Below are positions 1 through 10,495 of a stretch of DNA of 64,000 bases, piece after piece. This DNA is from Immersiella caudata (Eukaryota > Ascomycota > Sordariomycetes > Sordariales > Lasiosphaeriaceae): contig JAULSU010000003.1 of the NCBI GenBank assembly GCA_030512335.1, positions 5,642,001 to 5,706,000 on the forward strand, in the 5' to 3' direction. The position numbers were made by a program, and so were the translations under genes. The number at the start of each line of letters is the position of its first letter. The first letter of the stretch is position 1. The notes under the pieces are model-generated. The model saw nothing but the letters and a program-made list of their open reading frames with translations, ran no database searches and was not told where the DNA came from.

Positions 1-8
1 AGGTGCTC

Positions 9-68
9 TCGTTGTTGTTATCGCTATCGTTATCGTCATCGTCGTCGTCATCGTCATCGTCGTCGTCA
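9..68. repeat. GTC/ATC trinucleotide tract (poly-Asp coding)
   Basis: Imperfect run of GTC, ATC and GTT triplets. On the minus strand it continues the NLR reading frame as an Asp/Asn-rich stretch downstream of the NB-ARC region. It is probably a length-variable linker. Confidence 0.8.
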
Positions 69-974
69 CCGCCCCATCGAAATCCTGCATCATCGCTATT
101 GTGTGCATTTCTTGCCCTCGAATCCTGCTCTTGCCACCTTTTTGTTTCCCCGTCTTGACCCCGAAGCAGACTTGCTGGAATGCCTTGCCTGTCGTAAAAG
201 CTCATTAGCGATAAAACGTGAATCGCTGATGGTCTGATATCATGGACATGGTCGAATGATATCTGCCATGTATCAAGGATCGAATTCATAGCGCTTGGAT
301 CTCGGTGAAGCTTTCCACCCGCGTAGTTAAGAAGACCCGCCTTCCTGCGGTCACTCTTTCGGAACTTGTCAAGATATTGCTGCACCGAGCATGACGGCCA
401 TGTTTGTGAGATATAAGCCGCCGCCTGAACGATAGTAAGCGGCATGAACTCAAGCGCTGCAGCGAGCTCTTCCGCACTGCCCCCTGCTTCTGCTTGATGC
501 TGGCCTAGCTTCCTTCGCAGGAGTGTTAACGCGTGCTCCTTGTCCATCGGATCGACTGTGATAATATCCCGGTCTTCGACCAGTTCTGATGCAACCTGTC
601 TATTGCGCGACGTGACGAGAACGGATCCATGCTGGCACTGCGGAAGGCACTGGATAAGTGGTAGCGGGTTCGTGCCGTCTACGCCGTTAGTATGCCCACC
701 TCCGCCAGTATACGAAGCCGTGAGGAAGTTCGCATTATTAAGATTGTCCAGTATAAGCACCTAACGTCCATTTCTCTCGTCAGCCAGCCAGCCGCGCACC
801 AGCTGAAATATGTTGGCCTTTGAGTCATGCCGCCCGGGCGCTGTGACATGCGCTGCGATTTCTCGGAAACTCTGCTTGAAGCGGGCCGTATTGCTAGCAT
901 GAACCCAGAAGACCCACGCCTTAGGTGATCGCTCTTGGACACGGTATGCATATTCGATGGCCAGTTGAGACTTG

Positions 975-1026
975 CTTCGAAACAGTCAGCTATTAGCCCT
1001 TGTGTGCGCCAGACGGATCGATATAC
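975..1026 (-). other. Intron splitting the NB-ARC P-loop
   Basis: 52 bp, GTATAT donor, GCTGAC branch sequence, GAAG acceptor. Splicing completes the Gly codon directly before the P-loop Lys. Without splicing the protein would end inside the nucleotide-binding loop. Confidence 0.8.
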
Positions 1027-1931
1027 CCGACGCCGCCTAGGCCGATAATTGCAGTCCGAGACCCCGGTCGGCCACACTTTTGGGATATCTGGCTGAGAAG
1101 AGCTGGCCTCTTGACAAAGTCCTCATCGCGGCCGAAGGGAATTATGATGGACGGATTTGGCTGGTTCTGCGGCCGTCCTGGCCGCTCTGAGAGTTCGTCG
1201 ATCTCCCGCCGCAGCTGACGGATCGCATAATCCTTTCCCTTACCATAGTTCGGCACTATAAAGACCCCAAAGATGCCTAGGAGACAATATGCCCAGTCTT
1301 CTTCATACTTGGTCTCGCGCTTTTCCGCCCATCGAAACCGCTCCTCAACGTCAAACTGCGATAGCTGGTTGGACCGGAGCGCCGGGATCCCAATCCCCGT
1401 AATCTCGTGGATCTGCTGTCCAAGCGACTTCTTGTCACCAAGCCGCTGGCCATTGTTTGAGAAGAACTCCACCGACGCCGGCGCAAGAAGCTCCTGAAGT
1501 GTCCATCCTCGAGTAAACCATCTGCTCTCACGAAAGGCCGACATCCACGGAGCCTCGGACGGATCGCCATGCGGCTTTTGCTCGTGCGCAACCGAAACGT
1601 CTGAAAGGTATACGTAGCATCGAGTCGCATCCCGATACCAGCGAAACATGGAGTTGATAGATATCTGGACTTCGATTGGGTCGGATTTGTCGATGCAGCA
1701 TGTATCCACCCAGAAGTGCTGGAGGCCATTACGTCTGGCCTGTTTCGCGCAGAACTCAAGTTTTTTGTAGCCGACCTTGGCGTCCCCAACCCTGTCTACA
1801 ATGTCTTTGTAGCTGACCTCGTCGGTATCTGGCCCCCATCTGTGCGATAGTATCGCATAGGATGGAATGCCAGCCTTCAGATCCTCCGTCAAGCGGAATC
1901 CCTCCCCGTCAGCGTACTTCAGAAGCCGCAT

Positions 1932-2510
1932 GGTTTGGGGACTTCGTCAGCGCAAGAGGCCACCGCAAAAAGAGCTCGTGGACGGAGGTGAGCTCTCAGA
2001 TGTCGTAATCTGTCGGGCTGGACGGGGCGACGACGCTGCAACACGCCGAACGGTATTGTAAAGGTTTGGGTTGAAAAAAGATGATCCAACGCGGGGTTGG
2101 GCGCAACTGAGGCCGCCGCCAAGTCCGCAAGGACGACAGAGCCGCCCCCGCATCTTGCGACAGAAAACCACGTGACGGCAAGTTACCGCCAAGCCAAGCC
2201 CGGGGCCGATCACCCAGACACACTGACGAGCATGGCCAACCTGGCTTTTACTTGAAATGTCAGGGCCGGCACATAGAGACCTCAGCCCTGATGGAGGACT
2301 GTGTTCGGGCTCAGCAGTGAGTCCTCGGTGCGAAACATCTAGATGCACTATCGTCTTTCGCCGCTATTCCCATTCCCAATTTTGGTTGAGACGCACAATA
2401 TGCAATTAACCGGTCGTCTCTGTTAAGCCGCACCAACAACAAGCACGGCTATCTCAAAGTCAGCGAACACATCTATCTCTAAAAGACTGAAATTTTGGGA
2501 TATCAGTGCT
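1932..2510. other. Intergenic, upstream of NLR gene
   Basis: Contains the promoter side of the NLR gene. Frames on both strands are short and I recognise no coding similarity, RNA gene or repeat. Confidence 0.5.
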
Positions 2511-2912
2511 ATGGACAGCCTAACTTCGACTAAAAGCATGGCAAACCCTAGCCCGAGCCCTACAACCCAAAGCTTGGAGTTAAGCCCGGACTTCAACCAT
2601 ATCACCGACGAAGTGGCTCTTCCCCTTCTCCTCCAACGCTTAAAGTTTACACAGGCGCTCAGCGAGACGGAGGTCCTCAAGCACATCAATTTCCTTCATG
2701 ACACCTCAGAGTTTGTCAGGCGTGCCCCTAGAGGCCGTAATCTTGCTTTATCGGCAGGCATGGCTCCCGTGCAGCTTTACTCTCGGGCGATCTGGAACCG
2801 AGCCGAGGCGTTCGCCTGCCCTGATGACAAAGATACTATTGCCATGGTAGCTGAGAGGAGCTACAACGCAGAGGCCGAGGCAAACTCGGAATCGCTTCAT
2901 TCGATGGTCTAA
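2511..2912 (+). CDS. Unrecognised protein, 133 aa
   Basis: ATG-initiated frame encoding a Ser/Pro-rich N-terminus followed by a moderately charged, helix-like region. I recognise no family. Two further open frames follow at 2926-3234 and 3218-3427 in other phases. This could be the first exon or frame of a larger, possibly broken gene. Codon use is unremarkable. Confidence 0.35.
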   Translation: MDSLTSTKSMANPSPSPTTQSLELSPDFNHITDEVALPLLLQRLKFTQALSETEVLKHINFLHDTSEFVRRAPRGRNLALSAGMAPVQLYSRAIWNRAEAFACPDDKDTIAMVAERSYNAEAEANSESLHSMV

Positions 2913-2925
2913 AGTCGATCATCGA

Positions 2926-3427
2926 ATGCAAGTGAAGGCGCACGGGGAGATGCTGAAGAAGGAAGAGGGCAGGAAACAGGAGCTTAGCGACTCGGAAAAA
3001 AGCCCTGCTTTTAGCCCAGTCAAGACCTCTAGCCGTTGCCGTCGCGCTCTTGCTGCTGGTCGCAAGCAAGCTGTAAAACGTCAGCCCAAGAGAAGCTGCA
3101 TGGCCAAAGCTTCTCCCGTCAGACAACAACCCGAGAGAAGCTGCAAGGCCAAATCTCCCAGTGAGTTCAGCTTTGCTTCGCCTCTGAAGCGCGCTCGCGC
3201 AGCTCGGTCAGCAACAAATGCCATCTCCCCCTAGCACATCAACCACAATTTCAATGCTACTTTCACAAGTAGATACGCGAAAGATGTCCGCCTCGTCTAT
3301 ACTTCCTGCTTCGCTGGCGAAGCCCACTGATGGTTTGGATTCAAAACCCCCTGCCATGGGCCACTTCAACACGTCCAAGCCCCCTCGCATACCAGCTCCT
3401 CCCATCATGGGATACTTCAAGACATAG
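2926..3427 (+). other. Basic, repeat-containing frames downstream of 2511-2912
   Basis: Two overlapping frames. The first (2926-3234) is Lys/Arg-rich and contains a duplicated Arg-Ser-Cys-x-Ala-Lys motif within about 17 residues, like a nucleic-acid-binding tail. The second (3218-3427) is Pro/Ser-rich and repeats a Met-Gly-(His/Tyr)-Phe-(Asn/Lys)-Thr motif. No convincing splice sites join them to the upstream frame, so they may be parts of a decayed gene. Confidence 0.3.
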
Positions 3428-3429
3428 CA

Positions 3430-4379
3430 GCCTCTTTGCACACCAGCAAGGGAGCCCGGTGACGCGCTCCCTCTCGATAGGCCGAAGTTTACAACTCTAA
3501 CCCTTCACCCATCCAAACAAGGTAGTTAAAACCTGGTAGGGCGTTGGTGCCCCCCTTCGGCCTATAACACTTCGCGGAGAGGAGTCTCTCGGGGTCCGGA
3601 CAGTCCACTTCGACAGGTTGTCTCTATGGACGATGTCTCGTTGGGTGACGTGTCGGGTAGATCCAGTGACAAGGACGAGGGTGGGGATGTGGAGATGCGG
3701 GATTATCTTGTGGCCATGGCCCAGGCTGCCCTAGCAATGGCTGCAGCTCCCAGTGTTGCCCAGCCCCCTCCCGTTCCCACTTTTGATTCCTCTGGCAGGA
3801 CTCCAAAGTTGTCGTTTCTGTTGAACTGAGCATCAGCGTCAGTTTTGGAATGTCGTGGCTAAGAACCTGCCCGCACTGAAGTCCAAGGGCCGCGTGTCTC
3901 CATCAGAAGCTTCATATTGCTGGGTGACGTTTAGAGAGATCTGATGAAATAATAGACACATTAAATACTAAAGCTTTTTTTGGTTGAAATTTGCTGAGTG
4001 AAACCCCTGAAAATGGCGTGATCTTGTAACAGAATTAACCGTCGAGGCTCCGGCAAACTAAGCGGTAGCCGAACACCTGTTGGTCTGAGGCTGGCCGGAC
4101 AATGGTTCTTTTGCCGTTGGATGTGTCCGAACAAAGAAAAGGATGTGGTTTCAGGCTCAAAAAAATGGGCAGGGCGGAGGGAAGGTGCAGCTTCTATTCC
4201 CCGTAGGCGTGCCCGGATTCCAGGTCTTCAAAAGGATGACGGGAAGCCCCGAAAGTCTTGACATTTTTGTGCTCCCAGCTAGCTTCAGAGACGGCCTCGT
4301 CGACATATCTTGAGCCATGGCCCACGCGCACCTCACCGAAATGCCAAAGCGGCGAAACGTTGGCGCCATCGGTGACGGG
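3430..4379. other. No recognised gene
   Basis: A short acidic frame starts at an ATG at 3626 and ends at 3829. Its position after a GC-rich leader is loosely reminiscent of the first ORF of a LINE, but there is no reverse transcriptase, poly-A tail or target duplication in view. I make no call. Confidence 0.3.
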
Positions 4380-5039
4380 GGGTCGAATACTTTTCATGGG
4401 TTTTGGGTGGGCGCCGTGGCGCTGCCGCCTTTCGGGGCTGAAGTGTCTGCCTTGTTGGGCGTTCCTGCCCGTTCAATCAAAAGGGCCTAACCCCACCGCT
4501 GCGACAGAAGCGGTCAGCAAACCTGACTGTTGGGCTGGGGTGCGACTCGGGAAGCATTTTGCTCTGGGTCATCTTGAGTACTCTCCCATGGATTCTGACG
4601 CTTTTCAAGCGGAACCCGAAGGGCCTTTGGAAGAGGCTCTACTGCTTGCTGGCATTCCTGGCGCTAGGATGGCTTGTGACTTACTTGCTCTTTCGGGTAA
4701 GCCAATTCTCGTTTTTGGGACACTGGACTGCAATGGCTGATCTTGGAGCGCCTTACTAGCTTATCGAGGTTATGGACACGTGTTTATGTCTTGCTTCATC
4801 CCTCGGGTATCCATGGTCCGGAGGCTACATCACCTTGGTCTCTGACGATGCCACCCGGCTGCTTCTCCAGGGGGGGGGGGGGGGGCATCATTTCGAGCCG
4901 CAGCCTCTGTCACCGGGTTTTCGGTTCCTATCATGGCAGTATTAACAACTTGGTGGGTGCGGAAACGGTGTCAATTCCGATGGGGATGCGCGACATGCGG
5001 TCATGGGGAGATGATGAACCGCTGCTGATGGACACTAGG
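4380..5039 (+). pseudogene. Possible remnant of a membrane-protein gene
   Basis: At 4530-4760 one frame reads two hydrophobic, membrane-helix-like segments (ILLWVILSTLPWIL and LLAFLALGWLVTYLLF) with no usable start upstream. Further plausible protein-like stretches occur in shifted frames at about 4767-4870 and 4886-5039, the latter ending at a stop. They are separated by a G16 tract (4870-4885). The pattern suggests a broken gene, but I cannot name the family. Confidence 0.25.
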
Positions 5040-5708
5040 TGACTGGCGCAGTGAATGGGGTCTTTTCTCCAGATTTCGGTTTTTGAACAATAGGTACACG
5101 ACGGCTGGTGGCAATTCAGATTCGCGATTTCGTCTTTCAACCCCTCGATCGGCGACGGCGACAACTGTTAGTAAAACTAAAGGCAACTCCCCCTTCACCT
5201 CCAGCATTCCAAAGTTCCCTCATTCAACATATCCCAACAGGCAGGGCGTCCAATCATGGTACGATTTCTGTAACCTCTGCAGAAGGGAGCGGGGCAGCGA
5301 CGCAACTCCCCAATCGGTGACGGCGCTCGCTTCCCCGTCTGCACAGTGCTGCAGAGCTATCTCGTTTCCGAACCCTCAAAGCGATTCACGCCGCATGGGG
5401 GAAAGCGTCGCGACATCTGCACCAATCCATAGGCAGGATGGCCCCCTACAACGCGCCACTCCCTGCCATCCACAGCGCGAAGGGCATCCCGACCGGTCCT
5501 GATCGCTAGGTTTGGGCAAGCATTGACAAAGCCAACGGCCCACCCTGCAGAAATGAGCATCCTGATCCGAGTGTGAAATAAGGCCCGGTCAGGCTCCCAG
5601 CGGCTGGCAGACTGACTCAATCGCACCAAATTCCGAGTTCCTTTCAACTTTGTTTCAACGCCATCAAAATCTCGTGCAAGCTCGAGTCCCGCACCTCCCA
5701 CAGCAAGC
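5040..5708. other. Upstream region of LaeA-like gene 1
   Basis: Short overlapping frames only. It is GC-rich and lies directly 5' of the methyltransferase gene at 5709, so it probably holds that gene's promoter and 5' UTR. Confidence 0.4.
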
Positions 5709-6798
5709 ATGTCTAGCCCACCCCCCGACCCATCCTCCGACATCGCCATCGATCCCGCCTTTGACCCATCCTCCTCTCCCTCCGGCGACTCCGCCCTCTC
5801 CGCGGGCGCTACCGACCTCTCCACCTCCTCCCTCTCCTCAACCATCCTCGAATACCGCAAAATCCACGGCCGCACCTACCACGCCTACTCCAGCCCCTCG
5901 ACCACCTCCACCGAGTACTGGGCGCCCAACGACGACAACGCAAACGAGCAGCTCGACATCAACCACCACCTCCTCTCCCTCCTCCTTGACAACAAACTCT
6001 TCCTCGCTCCGATCGACAAGGAAAGGGGCATGATCCACAATGCCCTCGATGTTGGCACCGGGACAGGAATCTGGGCGATGGATTTCGCGGATGAGTTCCC
6101 CGAGGCCGTGGTGACGGGTCTGGATATAAGTCCCATCCAACCGACGTGGGTGCCTCCCAATGTGAGGTTCGTGATGGACGATGTCAACGACACGTGGACG
6201 TACCCGGACGCAATGTTTGATTATATCCACGTGCGGTACATGACGGGGTGTGTTAAGGACTGGGTGAAGATGTACAAGGAGGCGTATCGCTGTTTAAAAC
6301 CGGGCGGGTGGATCGAGCATATGGATTGTAGCGTGGGCCTGTGGTGCGACGACGGATCGATTCCGGAAGGGAGCGTCTTCGACGACTGGGTTGAGATGTT
6401 CAAGAAGGCTGGTCCGATTATGGGACAGAGTTTCTTCGTGATTGAAGAAGATGCATTCGTGAAAAAAATGGAGCAGGCGGGGTTCACGGGGATTAAGACG
6501 AAGGTGTTGAAAATGCCGGTGGGGGCGTGGCCGAGGGATGCGAAGTTGAAGGAGATTGGGGCGATGAACCTGTTTGCAATGCATAGGGACGTCGAGGCGT
6601 TTGCGTTGTATGTGACGACGACGGTGTTGAAGTGGGATATTGTGGAGGCGCAAGTGTTTCTGACGAGGATTCGGTCCGAGTTGAAGAATAAGGCGTATCA
6701 TGGGCATACACTGTGGTATGTTTGGGATTTCTCGTGTTTTGGGCAATTGCTGACAATTTGGCAGGAAGGCGGCTTGGTCGCAGAAACCGTTGAAGTGA
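5709..6798 (+). CDS. LaeA-like SAM-dependent methyltransferase 1
   Basis: Predicted 346 aa. A Pro/Ser-rich N-terminus leads into the family pattern ILEYRKIHGRTYHAY, then a motif I SAM-binding loop DVGTGTGIWAM at residues 114-124, followed by PTWVPPNVRF and a LKPGGWIE block. These features are typical of fungal Class I methyltransferases related to the secondary-metabolism regulator LaeA. A 49-bp intron (6716-6764; GTATGT donor, GCTGAC branch, GCAG acceptor) replaces an otherwise atypical hydrophobic tail with the expected C-terminus ending near SQKP, stop at 6798. The substrate is unknown; most LaeA-like paralogues are not LaeA itself. Two more paralogues lie in this window at 23.5 kb and 61 kb. 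Confidence 0.85.
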
Positions 6799-7049
6799 GG
6801 TTCGGTGCAAGGGAGGCTCTGCGGGCCTTTGTTTGCCCCTTTGGATTTTAGCTTCATGGCTGCAATCCATGAACACAGGGTTTTGAGATTGGGCCTAAAC
6901 GAGCCCTTGTGCGGAGCTTGGTCAAATCTCATGTGGTCATCACATCCATGTTCCACCCATTCTTCACCCAGCCCCTGGCCGTTTTCTTCCCCCCGAGGTC
7001 GTGTTGGAGGTGAAGATGCACCCCTCCCACCTCCTAGTGCGTCACAGTT

Positions 7050-8936
7050 CTAACAGTCAAAAGTACTGCCCAGGTCCAGTTCACCAAACTGTTCATCGAG
7101 GTCGTCAGTCAGGGTCCTGTGCTCAAGGAAACCTTCCGGATCCAGCCCGCCGCCCACCCAATGCTCATCGTTGAAATCGTGGCCCGAAATCTTCCACGGC
7201 ACAAAGGAAGTACCAAAGTCCACCTCCTCCAAGACGTCCTCCAAGTCCATGTTGCCAGAGCCGGGCTCGTCCTTCCTAGTCTTCTTCGGATGTCGCGGAA
7301 ACTTCGGCGCAGGCTGCCGAAGCTCCTCGCCCCAAATCTCCTCCAAGAATCTGGGAATCGACGGGAAGTTGGGGATAGTGTAGATATAAGGCCACCTGAC
7401 ACTCCAAAAGTCGATTTTGGAGGGATAGTCGTTGCCCAACATGTCCCTCTTCCACCGCCGCGTCGGATTCTGGAGTGTCAGCAGGTATCGTGCCATGTCG
7501 AAGTGCTCCAGAGATAGCGCCTGGCAGAAACCCATGTGCCAGAGAATCACGCGGTCTTGATCAACTCTTGCACCTTTTTGGAGAAGCTTCTTGAGGAGGC
7601 TGAGACTCCCTGTTTTTGCTGCGACGGCGATCAAGTTGTCATAATAGCTGAAATACCACGACCCGTGGTCGTAAGGCCACCAGTCAGCGACGATGCCGCA
7701 TTCGTCAATGATGAGGTCGACCATGTCGTCGTGGCAATGCCTGATGGCGTATCTGAGGTAGTCAACGCCGTGCTTCTTCATCTGCTCGAGGTAGCCTTCT
7801 TCGAAAACGAGCCTCCGGACGAAGTCGGTGTTGCCTCGCTTGACGTTGGCGCGCAAGATGTTGTAACGGTCACCGAGGTTGTAACGATCATCGAGGCCCC
7901 ATTTGCGATCTTTCTCCCGGAAAGCAGAAACGAGGTACTTGTAAACATCCCAGTCTCGCGTGTTGAAGATGGCGTGTCGAATGAAGTAGCCGACGAGTGA
8001 CTCACGGTCGACGCGCCCGTAACGTTGGTCGAGGATCTTGGTCTCGCTTGGTTTCGCGCGGGAGGGCGGGTGCAGAGCCAGTTTGACCATCTCCAAATCC
8101 CCGCGATATGCGGCACCCAGGAGCGAGGAATAATGAACCTTGCTGCGGTACCGGAAAGGCTCCCCATCACCGAGATCCTTGAACTCCGGCAGGTTCTCCT
8201 GCAGCAAGGAAAGCATTTTGGCGTTTCCGGCAAAGGCAGCTGTCTCGGTGGGCGCAGGCAGCAGCTCGTTGTGTGTCGTTGGTGAGTAGCCCTCTGCTAA
8301 CAAGCGCTTTGCCAAAGGAAAATTGTTGAAGTAGGCGGCGGCGCTGAGGAGGTTGATGTTGAGCTCAAACTTGTTTTCGGCCCCAGTGCTCTCGTTGAAG
8401 CAGTGATCTCTGCGCGCGCCATAAGTCGACCATTGGATCCTCTGCCAGGTGTAGCTTTGGAAGTTGTCGACTCTCTCATCCGATCTCTGGCCTGGTGCGT
8501 GGGCAGCCCGATCCAGTATCAACCAGGCGAACTTGTCGATGCAAACGTCCACGTCTGTCCCTGTCTCGGCCGAATAGGCCTCGGCGACCCTGCGCAAGTC
8601 GACAAATCGTCCCCGAAGGGGGTCCCGCTCCGTGCGTGTGTGGTAAACGATATAATCGTGCAAGAATTTGTCGCGGCCATATCGATGGGTAGTCACGGGC
8701 AATGCTTCAATGGTTCCGTAAGCTGTGTCGTCGTTGAAGTCTGCCATTCGACTTTCGAAAAGCGCTGGTTGGAGTGTTTCTTGGAACCGCTTGCAGACGA
8801 GTTTTAGCCGAAAAGCCTTTCGCAGACGTTGATACGGCTTGGATTCGTGGTGGTAGAGTTTGCAGACCTCGAATAGGATCTCTTGAAGGATCTCGGTCGG
8901 CAGTTCCGTAATGTGCATCATTTTCCTGGTGGCCAT
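7050..8936 (-). CDS. F-box / ankyrin-repeat-like protein
   Basis: Predicted 628 aa from the ATG at 8936. The open frame extends 5' of this, but the F-box begins right after this Met. The N-terminus (ITELPTEILQEILFEV ... LKLVCKRF) is an F-box, which recruits client proteins to SCF ubiquitin ligases through Skp1. From about residue 190 to 480 there are degenerate ankyrin-like helical repeats (for example LLSAAAYFNNFPLAKRLLAE and AVAAKTGSLSLLKKLLQKGA), which would bind the client. The C-terminus is acidic. It is a single exon. The client and pathway cannot be told from the sequence. Confidence 0.75.
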   Translation of the reverse strand: MATRKMMHITELPTEILQEILFEVCKLYHHESKPYQRLRKAFRLKLVCKRFQETLQPALFESRMADFNDDTAYGTIEALPVTTHRYGRDKFLHDYIVYHTRTERDPLRGRFVDLRRVAEAYSAETGTDVDVCIDKFAWLILDRAAHAPGQRSDERVDNFQSYTWQRIQWSTYGARRDHCFNESTGAENKFELNINLLSAAAYFNNFPLAKRLLAEGYSPTTHNELLPAPTETAAFAGNAKMLSLLQENLPEFKDLGDGEPFRYRSKVHYSSLLGAAYRGDLEMVKLALHPPSRAKPSETKILDQRYGRVDRESLVGYFIRHAIFNTRDWDVYKYLVSAFREKDRKWGLDDRYNLGDRYNILRANVKRGNTDFVRRLVFEEGYLEQMKKHGVDYLRYAIRHCHDDMVDLIIDECGIVADWWPYDHGSWYFSYYDNLIAVAAKTGSLSLLKKLLQKGARVDQDRVILWHMGFCQALSLEHFDMARYLLTLQNPTRRWKRDMLGNDYPSKIDFWSVRWPYIYTIPNFPSIPRFLEEIWGEELRQPAPKFPRHPKKTRKDEPGSGNMDLEDVLEEVDFGTSFVPWKISGHDFNDEHWVGGGLDPEGFLEHRTLTDDLDEQFGELDLGSTFDC

Positions 8937-9559
8937 GCTGTCCGTACTGTGCGCGTCGACGCGCAAGTGGTGTCGCGAAAGGTTGGAAAGAGGCGAAGAC
9001 CGCAGTATCGCGATATTTGGTCCGAGGAAAAATGGCAGCAAGCTCGCTGTCTGGGATTGTTGATCTCCAGAGCTGACCGCCCATTTCCCCAGAAACGCTC
9101 TTTCCTCGCGTTGGTGGGGCAGGCAGCAGCGCTTCGGAGAGGGGCGTAATGTTGACCATAGCGACCTCTCATTGGCGCTGCTCGCTGACCCACGGAAAGA
9201 GAACTTAGTCTCAGACGCTTGTTACACAGGAGTGTGCGTCGCAAGGGGCGACAAATGGCCGCCAAGAAAACGCAACCCCTGCAGACACCTCATCTATCAT
9301 TTTTTATAACACCACAAACTCAAGCTGCGCAAAGAGTTACCTGCCAGGCCGATACATATCAAGATGATATTTACTACCTGTCGGACTAGATTGACCAGGT
9401 CTAAATCCTATGATTGGAAGGGCTAACCTCGTGACTTGGCCGCGGTCGATATCGGAAGCAAACCCCGCTCGGCTGCCTACATCTTCCCACACACATACTC
9501 CACTCCCATCGACAACAGGGTTTGCTAAGCAAACGTTACAATTCCGACGTTCAATGCAC
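8937..9559. other. Intergenic
   Basis: Promoter side of the F-box gene. It includes short AT-richer stretches (about 9298-9320). No other gene recognised. Confidence 0.4.
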
Positions 9560-10495
9560 AGCTACAGGTCGTCGATAACCGCAATGAGCTCATCAAACGG
9601 CGACAATGCGTGGGCATCGCTAGTCCGCCGTAGCATCGAAGCCCAAAAGGAGATCCGAACCGAAAATACACCCAAGATGCTGGACATCTTGCAACAGTGA
9701 ACAAGTCTAGGCGAATTCCTCAACGAAGCACCCAAAATAGTCATGATTTGGTTTTTCCAACGCCGATAAGCCTTTCTCTCAAAAGAGAATGCAAAAGTGG
9801 AGCCGCGACCGACTGGATGATTATGTCCTTCTGCCCGCCACCCCTGGCTTTGTCCTACGGACCAACTGCTTTTTGTCAGCCACTTCTGGCAGACAAGAGA
9901 CGACCCTGATCCTGATGGAAAATATCTACGACTTCACCAGAACGAACTCCAGTCACAATCGTGGTCTTATGTCTGGGTCGACTGGTCCTGCATTCCTCAA
10001 CATCCCCGCAGCGACAGGGAGGGCGTTTATTTCCTGCCGTCATTGCAGACGATGCCATCTATCATCCGGAACAGCGGCTTCGCGTGGTTCTACCCGCGCT
10101 TTGAGCCCCGTCTGTGGATTCTATTTAAGATCGCTGAACATATTTTGACATCCGAGGGGGGTTTGCAGACCACGCACGACAGCAAGGAAATTCATGGAAC
10201 ACATACAGGAGATGCAACGGGTCGTCGTGCGTCCGGCCCTTGAAAAGCACGGATATCAGTGTCCATACGAAAGGGACAAACGGTTTCTGACCTCCTAGCT
10301 CGAGACTCTTGTTCTTCTGCAGCAACTTCACATCGACATCTACACTATCGGGAGGCTGGTGGATCGCCTTACGTGGCAGCCCGTAGGGAAGGTGACGATG
10401 ACAAATACCCCCAGCGGTGTCATAGATGTTTGTCGGTATGAAGAGACTTTGGAGCTCAATGGCATCCGCCACACCTTTACGCCGCTTCCCAGATG
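9560..10495 (+). pseudogene. Broken HET-like gene
   Basis: Three frames together read like one gene. One frame (about 9870-10190) contains SHFWQTRDDPDPDGKYLRLH and then SYVWVDWSCIPQHPRSDREG, followed by a RLWILFKIAEHILT segment. This resembles the WVDxxCIPQ core of fungal incompatibility-type proteins. A shift at about 10191 moves the frame to one reading EHIQEMQRVVVRPALEKHG. It is then cut by TAG at 10296-10298 in a context expected to be Trp (TSWLETL) and resumes to a TGA at about 10495. Upstream, stops and shifts occur near 9698-9830. At least two frameshifts and two stops make it non-functional. Confidence 0.65.

Larger units (their letters stand above)
1..1931 (-). pseudogene. HET + NB-ARC NLR-type gene, partial, with one in-frame stop
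   Basis: Begins at an ATG (1931) and runs off the left edge. Exon 1 (1931-1027) encodes a HET domain: YAILSHRW near residue 25, WVDTCCIDK near 95, and an SRWFTRGWTLQELL block. The P-loop of an NB-ARC ATPase follows. The reading frame appears to stop in the P-loop, but a 52-bp intron (1026-975; GTATAT donor, CTGAC branch, AAG acceptor) restores a normal GxGGVGKS P-loop and an open frame. Exon 2 then reads the usual NB-ARC blocks (WVFWVHAS, VLILDN, LVTSRN) down to a poly-Asp stretch at the edge. A single TAG (763-761) interrupts the frame just before the Walker B strand, where family members carry Trp. Such proteins act in fungal allorecognition and cell death. The stop suggests a recent null allele; a sequencing error or read-through is the alternative. 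Confidence 0.8.

Noticed and set aside
3430..4160. LINE 5' end
   Set aside because: A resemblance in layout only; no reverse transcriptase, endonuclease or tail was found in the window.
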